DNA of 64,000 nt, taken from Microvirga antarctica (GTDB lineage Bacteria > Pseudomonadota > Alphaproteobacteria > Rhizobiales > Beijerinckiaceae). The position numbers were made by a program, and so were the translations under genes. The stretch spans positions 62,001 through 126,000 of the forward strand of contig NZ_JAGEMM010000005.1 in the NCBI RefSeq assembly GCF_017921815.1, read 5' to 3'. Shown here piece after piece: positions 27,846 through 37,494 of this stretch (position 1 is the stretch's first letter; each line of letters opens with the position of its first letter). The notes below the pieces were generated by a model that was not told the DNA's origin, did no database searches, and was given only the letters and a program-made list of their open reading frames with translations.

Positions 27846-28568
27846 ATGCTGATCCAATCGGCGTTTGCGGCCGCCCGCCAGGTGTTTTCGGCGCCGCTGC
27901 GCGGCATCCTGTGGAAGTCGCTCGCGCTGACCATCGCGCTCCTCGGCCTCGTCTGGCTGGGACTGACGCGGCTCTTCGGCTATCTGCTCGAGGGTCACGC
28001 GATCAGCGCCAGCTATCCGATCCTCAACAGCTTCGCGTTCTTTCTCGCCGGCGCCGGCCTGTTCGTGCTGCTGGCCTATCTGCTGCCGGTGGTGTCGGCG
28101 ATCGTCGCCGGCTATTTCCTCGACGATGTGGCCGAGGTGGTGGAGGCGACCGACTTTCCGGCCGACCCTCCGGGCCGCCCGCTGCCGGTCGGCCGGGCGC
28201 TCCTCTACGGCCTGCGCTTTGCCGGCCTGTCGCTGATCATCAACCTGGCGGCCCTGCTGCTGTTCTTCATCCCGGGCATCAATATCGGGGTGTTTTTTGC
28301 GGCCAACGCCTATCTGCTCGGGCGGGAATATTTCGAGCTCGCGGCCGGCCGGTTTCGCTCGATCGAGGAGGCGGCGCAGATGCGCGTCCAGTATCGCGGC
28401 ACGGTCTTTGCCGCCGGCGCGATCGTGGCCGCCCTCGTCATGGTGCCGGTGCTGAACCTCCTGACGCCGCTCTTCGGCGCCGCCATGATGGTCCATGTGC
28501 ACAAGCGCCTGAGCGCCTCCCGCGGCAGCACGATCATCCCGCCGTCGCGGTCGCGGATCGGAGCCTGA
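27846..28568 (+). CDS. EI24/CysZ-like membrane protein
   Basis: A 240-residue integral membrane protein with about six helices and the EI24-family pattern: N-terminal FAAARQVFSAPLRGILWKSL, a central YFLDDVAEVVEATDF, and AANAYLLGREYFELAAGRF in the second half. CysZ of enterobacteria belongs to this family and carries sulfate; alphaproteobacterial members are often annotated as such without proof. It starts 40 bp after the dehydrogenase stop and is likely in the same transcript. Confidence 0.8.
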   Translation: MLIQSAFAAARQVFSAPLRGILWKSLALTIALLGLVWLGLTRLFGYLLEGHAISASYPILNSFAFFLAGAGLFVLLAYLLPVVSAIVAGYFLDDVAEVVEATDFPADPPGRPLPVGRALLYGLRFAGLSLIINLAALLLFFIPGINIGVFFAANAYLLGREYFELAAGRFRSIEEAAQMRVQYRGTVFAAGAIVAALVMVPVLNLLTPLFGAAMMVHVHKRLSASRGSTIIPPSRSRIGA

Positions 28569-28605
28569 GGGCGCGGCCGCCATCTTCCGGACATGATAAC
28601 GATTG

Positions 28606-29361
28606 ATGGGCTGTGTCGGACCGGGCGACGGAGGGCGCCGATTGCACGTCGATATGCGCCCCGCCGCCATCCTGACGGCACCCGACGGCCCGCGCTGGAC
28701 GAGGCCTGGCGTGGTCGGGTCGGGGATGGCCCACGCGGCCCTTTTGCTGTGGCTCGTCCTCGTCTGGCGGAACCACACGCCCATCTTGCCTCCCCCCGAA
28801 GGGACGCCGGTGGAAATCTGGTCGTCGCAGGCGTGGCGCGCCATTGCCGACGGATCTGCCGGTGCGTCGGACCGCAATCAGCAGTCTCCGCCTGACGGGA
28901 CCAGAACCACCCCTGCGCCCGAGCCCTATCCCAAGTCATCAAAGGAAGTTTCGCGCGCCGGCCCAATCCGGGCGACCCATATCTTGTCCGACGCCGTTCT
29001 CTCCGATCCCCGCAGCCGGCAAATGAGGGAAACGCTCGCCCGCTACGACGCCGAGACGCGAATGGAACAGCTTTGCGGCTTGGAGGCGATGGCCCAGATC
29101 GCACAGGCGCTGCCGGAATTTCATCCCCAACGGATCGTCGCCTATGCGATGGCCGACTTGGTCGTGGCGCAGTCCCTGCTGCAGGCCGACGGCGCTGCCT
29201 TTCGCAGCGGACATCGGTGGTACCGGCTGTCTTTTAAATGCCAGCTCGCGGCCGATGCCCAACGCATCGCGCATTTTGAGTTTACGGTCGGAGACCCGAT
29301 TCCCGCGAAGGATTGGGAGGCCCACAACCTTCCCTCATGGCGTCTCGATACGGATGAGTGA
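28606..29361 (+). CDS. DUF930 domain protein, membrane-anchored
   Basis: About 251 residues: one N-terminal transmembrane helix (MAHAALLLWLVLVW), a Pro/Ser-rich periplasmic linker and a C-terminal DUF930 domain. The domain shows MRETLARYDAETRMEQLCGLEAMAQI and a second Cys in SFKCQLAADAQRI, so a disulfide between the two cysteines is plausible. DUF930 has no known function. The start is uncertain: TTG 28603, ATG 28606 or ATG 28654 are in frame and none has a clear RBS. The linker suggests TonB-like anchoring, but no TonB C-terminal domain is seen. Confidence 0.65.
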   Translation: MGCVGPGDGGRRLHVDMRPAAILTAPDGPRWTRPGVVGSGMAHAALLLWLVLVWRNHTPILPPPEGTPVEIWSSQAWRAIADGSAGASDRNQQSPPDGTRTTPAPEPYPKSSKEVSRAGPIRATHILSDAVLSDPRSRQMRETLARYDAETRMEQLCGLEAMAQIAQALPEFHPQRIVAYAMADLVVAQSLLQADGAAFRSGHRWYRLSFKCQLAADAQRIAHFEFTVGDPIPAKDWEAHNLPSWRLDTDE

Positions 29362-29382
29362 GCTTTTTCGAATCGGCCCTGA

Positions 29383-30450
29383 TTAATGTCCCGAAGCGGG
29401 CTGCCCCCGGTGCGGCTCGTCGGCCAACACGGCCGGGACAGCGTCCGGGCCGGCATTGCGCTTGAGGTCGAACTGGCCGGTACGACGGAAGCGCACGAGA
29501 TAGGACGGGACGATCGCCTCCAGCGCCATGGGCGCGATGCCGATCCCCGGCAGGGTGCGCCCTTCGGCTGCCGCCTGGTCGGACACGATGTTGTCGGTTT
29601 CCAGCATCACCGCCTGATCGCGGGTCATCACCAGGGCATCGGGCATCAGCCCGAGGGTCACCTTGTCGAGCAGGCCGAGCAGGCTGCCCTGCAGGCGGGC
29701 AAGCGTCGGAGGGAGACCCAGGATCACCGCGCCGCGTTCGGTCACCGACAGCACGTATTGCACGATCTGCCGCAGGGTGCGGGTTTCAGGCCCGCCCAGC
29801 TCGTAGATCCGCCCACCGGGAACGGTGCCATCGACCGCGCGGGCGATCGCCTCGGCCACATCGCCGACGAAGACCGGCTGGAGGCGCGTCTCGGCGCCGG
29901 CCAGCGGCAGGATGGGCAGCAGGCGGGCGAGCGTCGCAAACCGGGTAAAGAAGCCATCGCCGGGGCCAAACATCAGCGAGGGCCGCAGGATGATGGCATC
30001 CGGCCGCGCATCGAGCAGACCGTCCTCGCCCTCGGCTTTCGAGCGGGCGTAGGCGGCAGGCGACGAGCGATCGGCGCCGATGGCCGAGACGTGGATGATG
30101 CGCGCGTCCGGGGCCGCGGATTCGGCGATGAGGCGCGGGCCCTTGGCCTGCAGGCTGTCGAAACGCTGGCGGCCGCCTTCCTGGAGGATGCCCACCAGGT
30201 TGATCACGTGATCGGCGCCCGCAACCGCGCGGGCGACTGAAGCCGCATCGCGCAGATTGGCCTGGACCGCGAGGATCTGGCCGACAGCGCCGAGGGGCTG
30301 AAGGAAGAACGCCCGGTCGGGCCTGCGGCTTGCCACGCGGATGCGATAGCCGCGCCGGGCCAGCGCCTGCACCACCTGCCGGCCGAGAAACCCCGTCCCG
30401 CCAAAGATGGTGACGAGCTGCTGGGCCGGGGTGCGAATCGGTCCGATCAT
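29383..30450 (-). CDS. NDUFA9-like atypical short-chain dehydrogenase (complex I-associated)
   Basis: A 355-residue extended SDR. The NAD(P)-binding motif is IFGGTGFLGRQVVQALARRGY; the catalytic Tyr-x-x-x-Lys appears as AYARSKAEGE. This pattern with RPSLMFGPGDGFF and the Val-Gly-Asp-Val segment matches the family of the mitochondrial complex I subunit NDUFA9, common in alphaproteobacteria. A role as a quinone-related or membrane-associated dehydrogenase is inferred. An AGGAGG precedes the ATG at 30450. No nuo genes are nearby. Confidence 0.8.
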   Translation of the reverse strand: MIGPIRTPAQQLVTIFGGTGFLGRQVVQALARRGYRIRVASRRPDRAFFLQPLGAVGQILAVQANLRDAASVARAVAGADHVINLVGILQEGGRQRFDSLQAKGPRLIAESAAPDARIIHVSAIGADRSSPAAYARSKAEGEDGLLDARPDAIILRPSLMFGPGDGFFTRFATLARLLPILPLAGAETRLQPVFVGDVAEAIARAVDGTVPGGRIYELGGPETRTLRQIVQYVLSVTERGAVILGLPPTLARLQGSLLGLLDKVTLGLMPDALVMTRDQAVMLETDNIVSDQAAAEGRTLPGIGIAPMALEAIVPSYLVRFRRTGQFDLKRNAGPDAVPAVLADEPHRGQPASGH

Positions 30451-30644
30451 GGAAGCCTCCTGCCCCGCCGGACGATGGCGGGATTGGACCCGGCCGAAGG
30501 CCCGGGCATTGCGTCTGCGACCGTCTCTAATCAAACCCCGGTCGCGTGTGAAGGGGTGCCATCGCCCGATAAGCGCCCAAGCCCCACTTTAGGCAATTGA
30601 CGCGCCGCCTGCGCCGCCTTAAACGAAGCTCGCCGAACAGGCAT

Positions 30645-30729
30645 GCCCAGGTGGCGGAATTGGTAGACGCACTGCTTTCAGGTAGCAGCGATGCAAGTCG
30701 TGGAGGTTCGAGTCCTCTCCTGGGCACCA
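30645..30729 (+). tRNA. tRNA-Leu (anticodon CAG)
   Basis: The cloverleaf is complete: acceptor arms GCCCAGG/CCTGGGC, anticodon stem CTGCT/AGCAG with loop TTCAGGT giving anticodon CAG, a long type-II variable arm as expected for leucine, a TTCGAGT T-loop and an encoded CCA at 30727-30729. It reads CUG codons, the main leucine codon in this GC-rich genome. Confidence 0.97.
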
Positions 30730-30762
30730 AATCCGAAGACGTCCAATAACGTGAGAGATTGA

Positions 30763-31869
30763 TCAAAGAGCCCGGTTTTCCGGGCTTTTTTGGTTATGAG
30801 CGACCGCTTGGATCCCCTTCGCCTCGCCGGCCGCGGCCTTCGCGTCGGGTGGGATGCGCCGGCGCCAGATGTCCAGTAGCGCGAGAGATATCGCCACCAC
30901 CAGAGGACCCAGCACCACGCCCGGCGTGCCGAAGACGAGCAACCCGCCTGCGATGGCGATGAAGGACGCTACCGTGTGGAGCATCAGGCGCTTACCGACC
31001 AGGATCGGGTAGACGACGTTGTCCACTACGCCCACCACCAGCGTTCCCCAGAGGGTCAGCACCGCCGCCGAGCCAAGCTCGCCCTGGATCGCCAGGACGG
31101 CCGCGGTCGGCGCCCAGATGACGAAGGCGCCGAGAAACGGCACGACGGCGAGCAATCCCATCAGCACGCCCCAGAGCAAGGGAGCGGGCAGGCCAAGCCA
31201 CCAGAACATGGCGCCGCCCAGCGCGCCCTGAAGCGCCGCGACCGCCGCCGTTCCCAGGATGGTGGCAAAGATCGTGTTGACGATCCTGTCGGCGACCACC
31301 GCGAACTCGGAAGACGACAGCGGCAGCAGGCCTCGGGTGGCGGCGAGGATCGCCTCCTGGTCGCGGAAAAAGTAGAACAGGAAATAGAAGGTCAGCAACA
31401 GGCTGATCAGGCCCGACAGCGACACGCTGACGAACGTCCCGCTCCAGCCGGCAAGCCAGGCCAAGGGGGCTTTCACCAGCTCGGGCAGGTCGAGCCAGCG
31501 CAAAGCGGGCGCCAGACGGGGGTGGGCATCGACCCAGCGCGTCCAGCTGTCGGCATCGACCATGGCACTGACCAGCGTCGCATTCCGCACGGCTTCGGTC
31601 AGTAGCGTCCCGATGACCAGGATCGCCGGCACGACGACGATCACCGCCACGACGGCGACCATGATCGCAGCCGACAGGCCGGGCGCGTTCGTTGCCGAGA
31701 GAACCCGCGCGTAGACCGGTCCGAACAGCACCGCGAGGGTGAAGGACCAGACCAGGGCGGGCAGGAACGGGACCGCCAGGAGGTAGCAGAGAAACAGACC
31801 GAAAAGGACTCCGCCGGTGAGGACAAGGGTCGAGATTTGCTGACGGTCAGGCAAGCGCCCTTCGAACAT
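30763..31869 (-). CDS. AI-2E family transporter (PerM-like)
   Basis: A 368-residue permease with about eight transmembrane helices. The family pattern is clear: N-terminal paired helices (FGLFLCYLLAVPFLPALVWSF), a long cytoplasmic or periplasmic middle segment, then LLAVVPFLGAFVIWAPTA and VVDNVVYPILVGKRLMLHTV, typical of AI-2E/PerM proteins. Some export autoinducer-2, others act as Na+/H+ antiporters, so no substrate is claimed. ATG at 31869 with AGGAT upstream. Its final codons coincide with the terminator of the convergent tRNA-Leu gene. Confidence 0.85.
   Translation of the reverse strand: MFEGRLPDRQQISTLVLTGGVLFGLFLCYLLAVPFLPALVWSFTLAVLFGPVYARVLSATNAPGLSAAIMVAVVAVIVVVPAILVIGTLLTEAVRNATLVSAMVDADSWTRWVDAHPRLAPALRWLDLPELVKAPLAWLAGWSGTFVSVSLSGLISLLLTFYFLFYFFRDQEAILAATRGLLPLSSSEFAVVADRIVNTIFATILGTAAVAALQGALGGAMFWWLGLPAPLLWGVLMGLLAVVPFLGAFVIWAPTAAVLAIQGELGSAAVLTLWGTLVVGVVDNVVYPILVGKRLMLHTVASFIAIAGGLLVFGTPGVVLGPLVVAISLALLDIWRRRIPPDAKAAAGEAKGIQAVAHNQKSPENRAL
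30768..30791 (+). terminator. Intrinsic terminator of tRNA-Leu, inside the 3' end of the AI-2E gene
   Basis: AGCCCGG (30769-30775), a TTTT loop and CCGGGCT (30780-30786) form a perfect 7-bp stem followed by TTTTTT on the plus strand. The reverse complement encodes the last residues of the AI-2E permease, whose stop codon is at 30763-30765. Confidence 0.9.
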
Positions 31870-32021
31870 CGGGTCATCCTGAAACAATGATGGCGTTGAG
31901 TATGACCATATTGGCCCGTCGTTTGATACCCGCTCACTGCCGGGCGGGCGTCCTCGCGATCGTTTCCATGCATCCTTTAGGCCGGTCCGACGTTGTGGAC
32001 GTGACACAACAGGAGAGCGCC

Positions 32022-32279
32022 TTGGTCGATCACAGCAACATCAAAGAGCACATGAAAGTCATCGGCGCCGACGGCGCCCCTGTGGGGACGGTCGATCGCC
32101 TCGATGGCGACCGCATCAAGCTCACCAAACGCGACAGCGGCGAAGGCTCGCATGAAGGTCATCACCACTTCATTCCCCTGAGCCTGGTGGCCGATGTCGA
32201 GGGCAACAATGTGCGGCTTTCGGCCAACGGGGATGTGGCCGTGACCTTCGAAGAGGAAGCGGATCACAAACCCGCCTAG
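32022..32279 (+). CDS. DUF2171 domain protein
   Basis: An 85-residue hydrophilic protein starting (L/M)VDHSNIKEHMKVIGADG and containing VGTVDRLDGDRIKLTKRD and HHHFIPLSLVADVEG. This is the DUF2171 pattern, a PRC-barrel-like small fold of unknown function found in alphaproteobacteria, often under stress control. The TTG at 32022 is the start because AGGAG sits 6 bases before it and homologous proteins begin at this residue; several in-frame upstream ATGs lack an RBS. Divergent from the AI-2E gene across about 150 bp. Confidence 0.75.
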   Translation: MVDHSNIKEHMKVIGADGAPVGTVDRLDGDRIKLTKRDSGEGSHEGHHHFIPLSLVADVEGNNVRLSANGDVAVTFEEEADHKPA

Positions 32280-32461
32280 ACCGAACCGGGCGGCCGGCGG
32301 CACGTGCTCCGCCGGTCTTGCCACCGTTGGATTTTCTTGATCCGCCGTGCGTCGGAAACGATGCGCGGCTCTTTTGCTGTGCTAAGCTTTGTCGGGCGGT
32401 CGTCGACGGGGGCATGAAGGCCTTCCTGAAGATGGGATTGGAAACGTCCCGGGAGGGGAAT

Positions 32462-33580
32462 ATGCGCGTCGCGGTTCTGGCGATTCTTGTGGCGGGGTTG
32501 GCGATGCCTGTCTTGGCGATGCCGGCCTTGGCCCAGCAACCGGCTCCCGCCGCGGTGCCGGTCGGCACTGTCAGCGCCGCCATGAAACCCATTGCCAAGA
32601 CGCTCGACTTCGTCGGCCGGGTGGAGGCGCCGGAGCGGGTCGAAATCAGGGCCCGGGTGAAGGGATTTCTCGACGAGGTCCTGTTCACCGAGGGCGCGGT
32701 CGTCCAGAAGGGAACCCCGCTCTATCGCATCGAGCCGGGTCTGTTCGAGGCCGATGTGGAGCGCGCGCAAGGGGCGCTCGAGCGCAGCACCGCGACCCAT
32801 GCGCTGGCCGTCATCCAGCTGCAGCGCGCCGAAGATCTTCTCGCCAAGGCCGCCGGAACCGCGGTGGCGCGCGATCAGGCCCGTGCGCAGGAGCAGGAGG
32901 CCATGGGTGCGGTCACCACCAGCAAGGCCGACCTCACCACCGCACAGATCAATCTCGGCTATACGCAGATCCTGTCGCCCATCGCGGGCCGGATCGGTCG
33001 CACCAGCGTCACCAAGGGCAATGTGGTCGGGCCCGATAGCGGCGTGCTGACGACGATCGTCAGCCAGGACCCGATGTACGTCACCTTTCCGGTGAGCCAA
33101 CGGGAATTCCTGCGCGGCGAGGAGACCGGACGGCCGGTGGATCCCAAGAGCCTGAAAGTCCAGATCGTCTTTCCGGACGGCACCATCTACGACCAGACCG
33201 GGCGTCTCGACTTTCTCGACGTGTCGGTTGATCGCACCACCGATACACTGCTGGTGCGGGCCGTGATGCCAAACCCGAAATTCACCCTCACCGACGGCCA
33301 GCTGGTGCGCGTTCTGCTGGAAAATCGCGAACCCGAGAACCGCATCGTGATTCCGCAGGCGGCGTTGATCGCCGACCAGGGCGGCGTCTATGTGTTCATC
33401 GTGGAGGACGGCAAGGCCGCTATGCGGCGCGTGAAGCTCGGCGCAGAGACCGGATCCGGCGTGATCATCACCGAGGGCGTGTCGGTCGGCGATCCGGTGA
33501 TCGTCGAGGGATTGCAGAGCGTGCGCGCCGGCATTCCGGTGCGCGCCACGCCGCTGCCCCGCAGCCTGAGCGGGATGTAG
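32462..33580 (+). CDS. RND efflux periplasmic adaptor (MexA/AcrA family)
   Basis: A 372-residue membrane fusion protein with a signal peptide ending LAMPALAQ. It has a lipoyl half-motif ([20 protein letters not shown]), a long alpha-hairpin ([21 protein letters not shown]), the second lipoyl half ([15 protein letters not shown]) and a beta-barrel domain. There is no lipobox cysteine, so it is not a lipoprotein. The ATG at 32462 follows GGGAGGGG. It is the first gene of a two-gene operon with the RND pump, four bases apart; no outer-membrane factor gene follows, so a TolC-type channel encoded elsewhere would be needed. Confidence 0.9.
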   Translation: MRVAVLAILVAGLAMPVLAMPALAQQPAPAAVPVGTVSAAMKPIAKTLDFVGRVEAPERVEIRARVKGFLDEVLFTEGAVVQKGTPLYRIEPGLFEADVERAQGALERSTATHALAVIQLQRAEDLLAKAAGTAVARDQARAQEQEAMGAVTTSKADLTTAQINLGYTQILSPIAGRIGRTSVTKGNVVGPDSGVLTTIVSQDPMYVTFPVSQREFLRGEETGRPVDPKSLKVQIVFPDGTIYDQTGRLDFLDVSVDRTTDTLLVRAVMPNPKFTLTDGQLVRVLLENREPENRIVIPQAALIADQGGVYVFIVEDGKAAMRRVKLGAETGSGVIITEGVSVGDPVIVEGLQSVRAGIPVRATPLPRSLSGM

Positions 33581-33584
33581 CCCG

Positions 33585-36500
33585 ATGCTGTCTGCGATTT
33601 TCGTCGACCGCCCGCGCCTTGCCATCGTCATCGCGATCGTCACCACCATCGCGGGTCTGCTCGCGCTGCTGAGCATTCCCGTCGCCCAATATCCCGACAT
33701 CGTGCCGCCGCAGGTGTCCGTCACCACGAGCTATCCGGGCGCATCCGCGGACGTGATGGACGCGACGGTGGCGCAGCCGATCGAGTCGCAGGTCGTCGGC
33801 GTCGACAAGATGATCTACATGAAGAGCGTGAGCGGCAACGACGGCAGCTACAGCCTGACCGCCTCGTTCGAACTCGGCACCGACCCTGACATCAACGCCG
33901 TCAACGTCAACAACCGGGTGCAGGTCGCCCTGTCGAAGCTGCCGCAGGACGTGCAGCGCCAGGGCGTGACGGTGAAGAAGAAATCCTCCGCGCTGCTGGG
34001 CGTGGTGGCGCTCTATTCGCCCAAGCACACGCACGATCCGCTGTTCATCTCCAACTACGCCACGATCAACCTGCTCGACCAGATCAAGAGCACGCCGGGC
34101 GTCGGCGACGCCGCCCTCTGGGGACCGCAGGATTACGCCATGCGGGTCTGGATCCGGCTCGACCGGCTCACCGGTCTGGGGCTTACCACCGGCGATATCA
34201 TCGACGCCATCCGGGCCCAGAACGTGCAGGCCGCCGTTGGCCGCATCGGTGCGCGACCCATCTCGGACGAGCAGCAGCTCCAGCTCACGGTCCAGACCAA
34301 GGGACGCCTGTCCTCGGTGGCGGATTTCGAGGCGATCGTGCTGCGCACCAACCCGGACGGGTCGGTGCTGCAATTGCGCGACGTGGCGCGCCTCGAACTG
34401 GGCGCTGCCAATCTCGACCGCGAAACGCGGTTCAACGGCGGCCCGGCGGCCGTCATGGCGATCTATCAATCGCCGGGCGCCAACGCCATCGCGGCGCTCG
34501 ACGCGGTCAAGGCCCGCATCGCGACCCTCGCCCAGACCTTCCCGGAAGACCTCGCCTGGACGGTGACGTACGACCCCACCGTCTTCGTGACCGATACGAT
34601 CCATGAGGTCGTCAAGACCCTGATCGAGGCCTTCATCCTGGTCGTCATCGTGGTGTTCCTGTTCCTCGGCAGCCTGCGCGCGACGCTTATTCCGACACTC
34701 GCGGTGCCGGTGAGCCTCATCGGCACCTTCGTGGTTCTGAACGCGGTCGGCTATTCGGCCAACTCGGTCTCGCTGCTGGCCATCGTTCTGGCCATCGGCA
34801 TCGTCGTGGACGACGCCATCGTGGTGGTGGAGAACGTCGAGCGGGTGATGGAGGAAAACCCCGAACTGTCCCCCGCCGACGCCACCAAGAAGGCGATGCG
34901 GGAGATCACCGCGCCGATCATCGCCATCACCCTCGTGCTGCTGTCGGTCTTCGTCCCGGTCGCCTTCATCCCCGGAATTTCGGGGGAGCTGTTCCGCCAG
35001 TTCGCCGTCACGGTGGCGGTGGCCATGGGCCTGTCGGCCATCAATGCCCTGACCCTGTCGCCGGCGCTCTGCGGCGTCCTGCTGCGGCCCCATCACGGCC
35101 CGCGGCGCGGCATCATCGGGATTGTGATGCGCTTCATCGACAAGGTCCGCGACGCTTACGGATCGGTTGTCGCGCGGCTGGTGCGGATCTCGCTCATCGG
35201 CGTTGCCATGGTGGCGCTCGCCGCCGGCGGCATTGTCGGCCTGTCGGCCATCACGCCGACGGGCTTCCTTCCCGAGGACGACCAGGGGGCGTTTTTCGTG
35301 GTGGTGCAGCTGCCCGACGGCGCCTCCGTCCTGCGCACCGCCGAGGTGGTGGGACAGGCCGAGGCCATCCTGCGCGCCGAGCCCGCGGTGGCCGATTTCA
35401 CCGCGGTGACGGGCCTCAACTTCATCGACAATTACTCGCAGCCCAATGCGGCCTTCATCGTCGTCACCCTGAAACCGTTCGCGGAGCGCAAAGACCGGTC
35501 CCTGGGCGCCACGCAGGTGATCGCGCGCATCGGACCCAAGCTGCGCCAGCTCCAGGGCGGGACGGTGGTGCCGCTCGCGCCGCCGCCGATCATCGGCCTG
35601 GGGACGGGCGGGGGCTTCACCTATGTGCTTGAGGATCTGCGCGGCGGCGATCCCAAGACCCTGGCCCAGGTGCTGCGCGGCGTCACGGTGGCGGCCAACC
35701 AGGAACCCCTGCTTTCCCGGGTGTTCAGCACCTTCTCGGCCACCAGTCCGTCCGTGTATCTCGATATCGACCGCAACAAGGTGCAGATTCTCGGCGTCGC
35801 GCTGAACGACGTGTTCCAGGCCCTGCAGGCCTCCCTGGGGGGCTATTACGTCAACGACATGAACCTGTTCGGCCGCACCTGGCAGGTCCAGGTCCAGGCC
35901 GAGGCGGTCGACCGCTCCCGGGTCGAGGACATCTATCGCATCAACGTGCGCAATGCGGCCGGCACGATGGTGCCGCTGCGCAGCCTCCTGGAGGTTCGTG
36001 TCGTCGTCGGGCCGCCCGCCCTGATTCGCTACAACAACCGCCGCGCGGTCACCATTCAGGGCAGCCCGGCACCGGGCGTCTCGTCCGGACAGGCGCTTGC
36101 CGCCATGGAGCAGGTCGCCGCCCGCACCCTGCCCTCGGGCTTTGCCGGGGAATGGACCGATACCGCGTTCCAGGAGAAGCGGGCGGAGGGCAAGACCGCC
36201 ATGATCCTGGCCCTGGCGGTGCTGTTCGCCTTCCTGTTCCTCGTCGCCCTGTACGAGAGCTGGACCATCCCGATTCCCGTGCTGCTGTCGGTTGCGGTGG
36301 GCGTCTTCGGGGCTTTCGGAGCCATCGTCATCGCGGGGCTGACGCTCGATCTTTACGGCCAGATCGGCATGATCGTGCTCATTGGTCTGGCGGCCAAGAA
36401 CGGCATCCTGATCGTGGAATTCGCCAAGGATCAGCGCGAGCGGGGCGTGCCCCTGCAGGAGGCCGCCACCGAGGGCGCGCGCCTGCGGTTCCGCCCGGTG

Positions 36501-36740
36501 ATGATGACGTCGCTTGCCTTCATCCTGGGCCTGCTGCCGCTGGTGGTGGCGACCGGTGCGTCGGAGCTTGCCCGGCGCAATGTCGGCACGCCGGTCTTCG
36601 GCGGCATGATCCTGGCAGCCGTGGTCGGCATCTTCGCGATCCCACCCCTCTACACCACGTTCCAGGGCCTTCGGGAGCGGATCAAGGGATGGTTCGCGTC
36701 ACGCGGATCGGCCGCGCCGCACGATACGGCGCCGCACTGA
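33585..36740 (+). CDS. RND multidrug efflux permease, HAE1 (AcrB/MexF) family
   Basis: A 1051-residue inner-membrane proton antiporter with 12 transmembrane helices and two large periplasmic loops. It begins [19 protein letters not shown] and shows [20 protein letters not shown]. The proton-relay aspartates are in [18 protein letters not shown], and [17 protein letters not shown] in the second half carries the relay lysine. Length and motifs are full, so it should be functional for hydrophobic drugs or detergents; specificity cannot be read. Translated with the adaptor gene. It ends 7 bp before the convergent spermidine-synthase-like gene. Confidence 0.93.
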   Translation: MLSAIFVDRPRLAIVIAIVTTIAGLLALLSIPVAQYPDIVPPQVSVTTSYPGASADVMDATVAQPIESQVVGVDKMIYMKSVSGNDGSYSLTASFELGTDPDINAVNVNNRVQVALSKLPQDVQRQGVTVKKKSSALLGVVALYSPKHTHDPLFISNYATINLLDQIKSTPGVGDAALWGPQDYAMRVWIRLDRLTGLGLTTGDIIDAIRAQNVQAAVGRIGARPISDEQQLQLTVQTKGRLSSVADFEAIVLRTNPDGSVLQLRDVARLELGAANLDRETRFNGGPAAVMAIYQSPGANAIAALDAVKARIATLAQTFPEDLAWTVTYDPTVFVTDTIHEVVKTLIEAFILVVIVVFLFLGSLRATLIPTLAVPVSLIGTFVVLNAVGYSANSVSLLAIVLAIGIVVDDAIVVVENVERVMEENPELSPADATKKAMREITAPIIAITLVLLSVFVPVAFIPGISGELFRQFAVTVAVAMGLSAINALTLSPALCGVLLRPHHGPRRGIIGIVMRFIDKVRDAYGSVVARLVRISLIGVAMVALAAGGIVGLSAITPTGFLPEDDQGAFFVVVQLPDGASVLRTAEVVGQAEAILRAEPAVADFTAVTGLNFIDNYSQPNAAFIVVTLKPFAERKDRSLGATQVIARIGPKLRQLQGGTVVPLAPPPIIGLGTGGGFTYVLEDLRGGDPKTLAQVLRGVTVAANQEPLLSRVFSTFSATSPSVYLDIDRNKVQILGVALNDVFQALQASLGGYYVNDMNLFGRTWQVQVQAEAVDRSRVEDIYRINVRNAAGTMVPLRSLLEVRVVVGPPALIRYNNRRAVTIQGSPAPGVSSGQALAAMEQVAARTLPSGFAGEWTDTAFQEKRAEGKTAMILALAVLFAFLFLVALYESWTIPIPVLLSVAVGVFGAFGAIVIAGLTLDLYGQIGMIVLIGLAAKNGILIVEFAKDQRERGVPLQEAATEGARLRFRPVMMTSLAFILGLLPLVVATGASELARRNVGTPVFGGMILAAVVGIFAIPPLYTTFQGLRERIKGWFASRGSAAPHDTAPH

Positions 36741-36747
36741 CGAGGCG

Positions 36748-37422
36748 TCATGACTTGCGGGTGGCGATCCAGATCACGTGCCGGGCGCCGCTGCGCTTGC
36801 CATTGGCGCGCACCACCATCTCCTCGACGGCAAAACCGGCGCGCCCGAGCCGCTGGGTGAACATGCGATTGGCGGACGAGGCCCAGACGGCCAGCACGCC
36901 CCCGGGGGTCAGCGCGGTACGGGCGGCCCGCAGGCCGTCGAGATCGTAGAGCGCATCATTGCCTTTGCGAGTCAGGCCCTCCGGGCCGTTATCCACATCG
37001 AGCAGAATGGCATCATAGGTCGACCGCGCCGACCGGATCACACGTCCCACATCCGCCTCGCGGATGCTTACCCGCGGGTCGGCCAGACTATCCTGGAAGA
37101 CCTCCGCCATGGGACCCCGCGCCCAGGCCACGACTCCCGGCACCAGCTCGGCGACGACGATCCGCGCGTGCGGCCCGAGTTCCGAGAGCGCTGCCCGCAG
37201 GGTGAACCCCATGCCGAGCCCGCCGATCAGCATCTGGGCCCGGGGGCGATCGCCCATCGCCGCGCAGGACAGGTTCGCCAGCGCCTCCTCGGACCCGCTG
37301 AGGCGGCTGTTCATGAGCTCGTTGGCGCCGAGCATGATGGAGAATTCGTCGCCGCGCTTCATCAGGCGCAGTTCATCCCCGCCGGGGACTTTCGCTGTAT
37401 CGAGATGGATCCAGGGGATCAT
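36748..37422 (-). CDS. Spermidine-synthase-fold (SAM-binding) protein
   Basis: A 224-residue Rossmann-fold protein of the spermidine synthase superfamily. The SAM-type motif is MLIGGLGMGFTLRAAL, followed by IVVAELVPGVVAWA and DAILLDVDNGPEGL, where the D-x-D-N replaces the usual D-x-x-D of true spermidine synthases. The protein is shorter than SpeE (about 280) and lacks the N-terminal beta-hairpin domain. Such proteins are often annotated spermidine synthase, but aminopropyl transfer is doubtful here. It is a monocistronic gene. Confidence 0.7.
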   Translation of the reverse strand: MIPWIHLDTAKVPGGDELRLMKRGDEFSIMLGANELMNSRLSGSEEALANLSCAAMGDRPRAQMLIGGLGMGFTLRAALSELGPHARIVVAELVPGVVAWARGPMAEVFQDSLADPRVSIREADVGRVIRSARSTYDAILLDVDNGPEGLTRKGNDALYDLDGLRAARTALTPGGVLAVWASSANRMFTQRLGRAGFAVEEMVVRANGKRSGARHVIWIATRKS

Positions 37423-37494
37423 CGGCCACCCTTCGGATATCGGGTCTCAAGAAGCGCGACACCTCGCATGGCGACGCGCCGATGTCACGCGCCG

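Noticed and set aside
36748..37422. True spermidine synthase (speE)
   Set aside because: The protein is too short, lacks the N-terminal hairpin domain and has an altered acidic motif; it is kept as a spermidine-synthase-fold protein.
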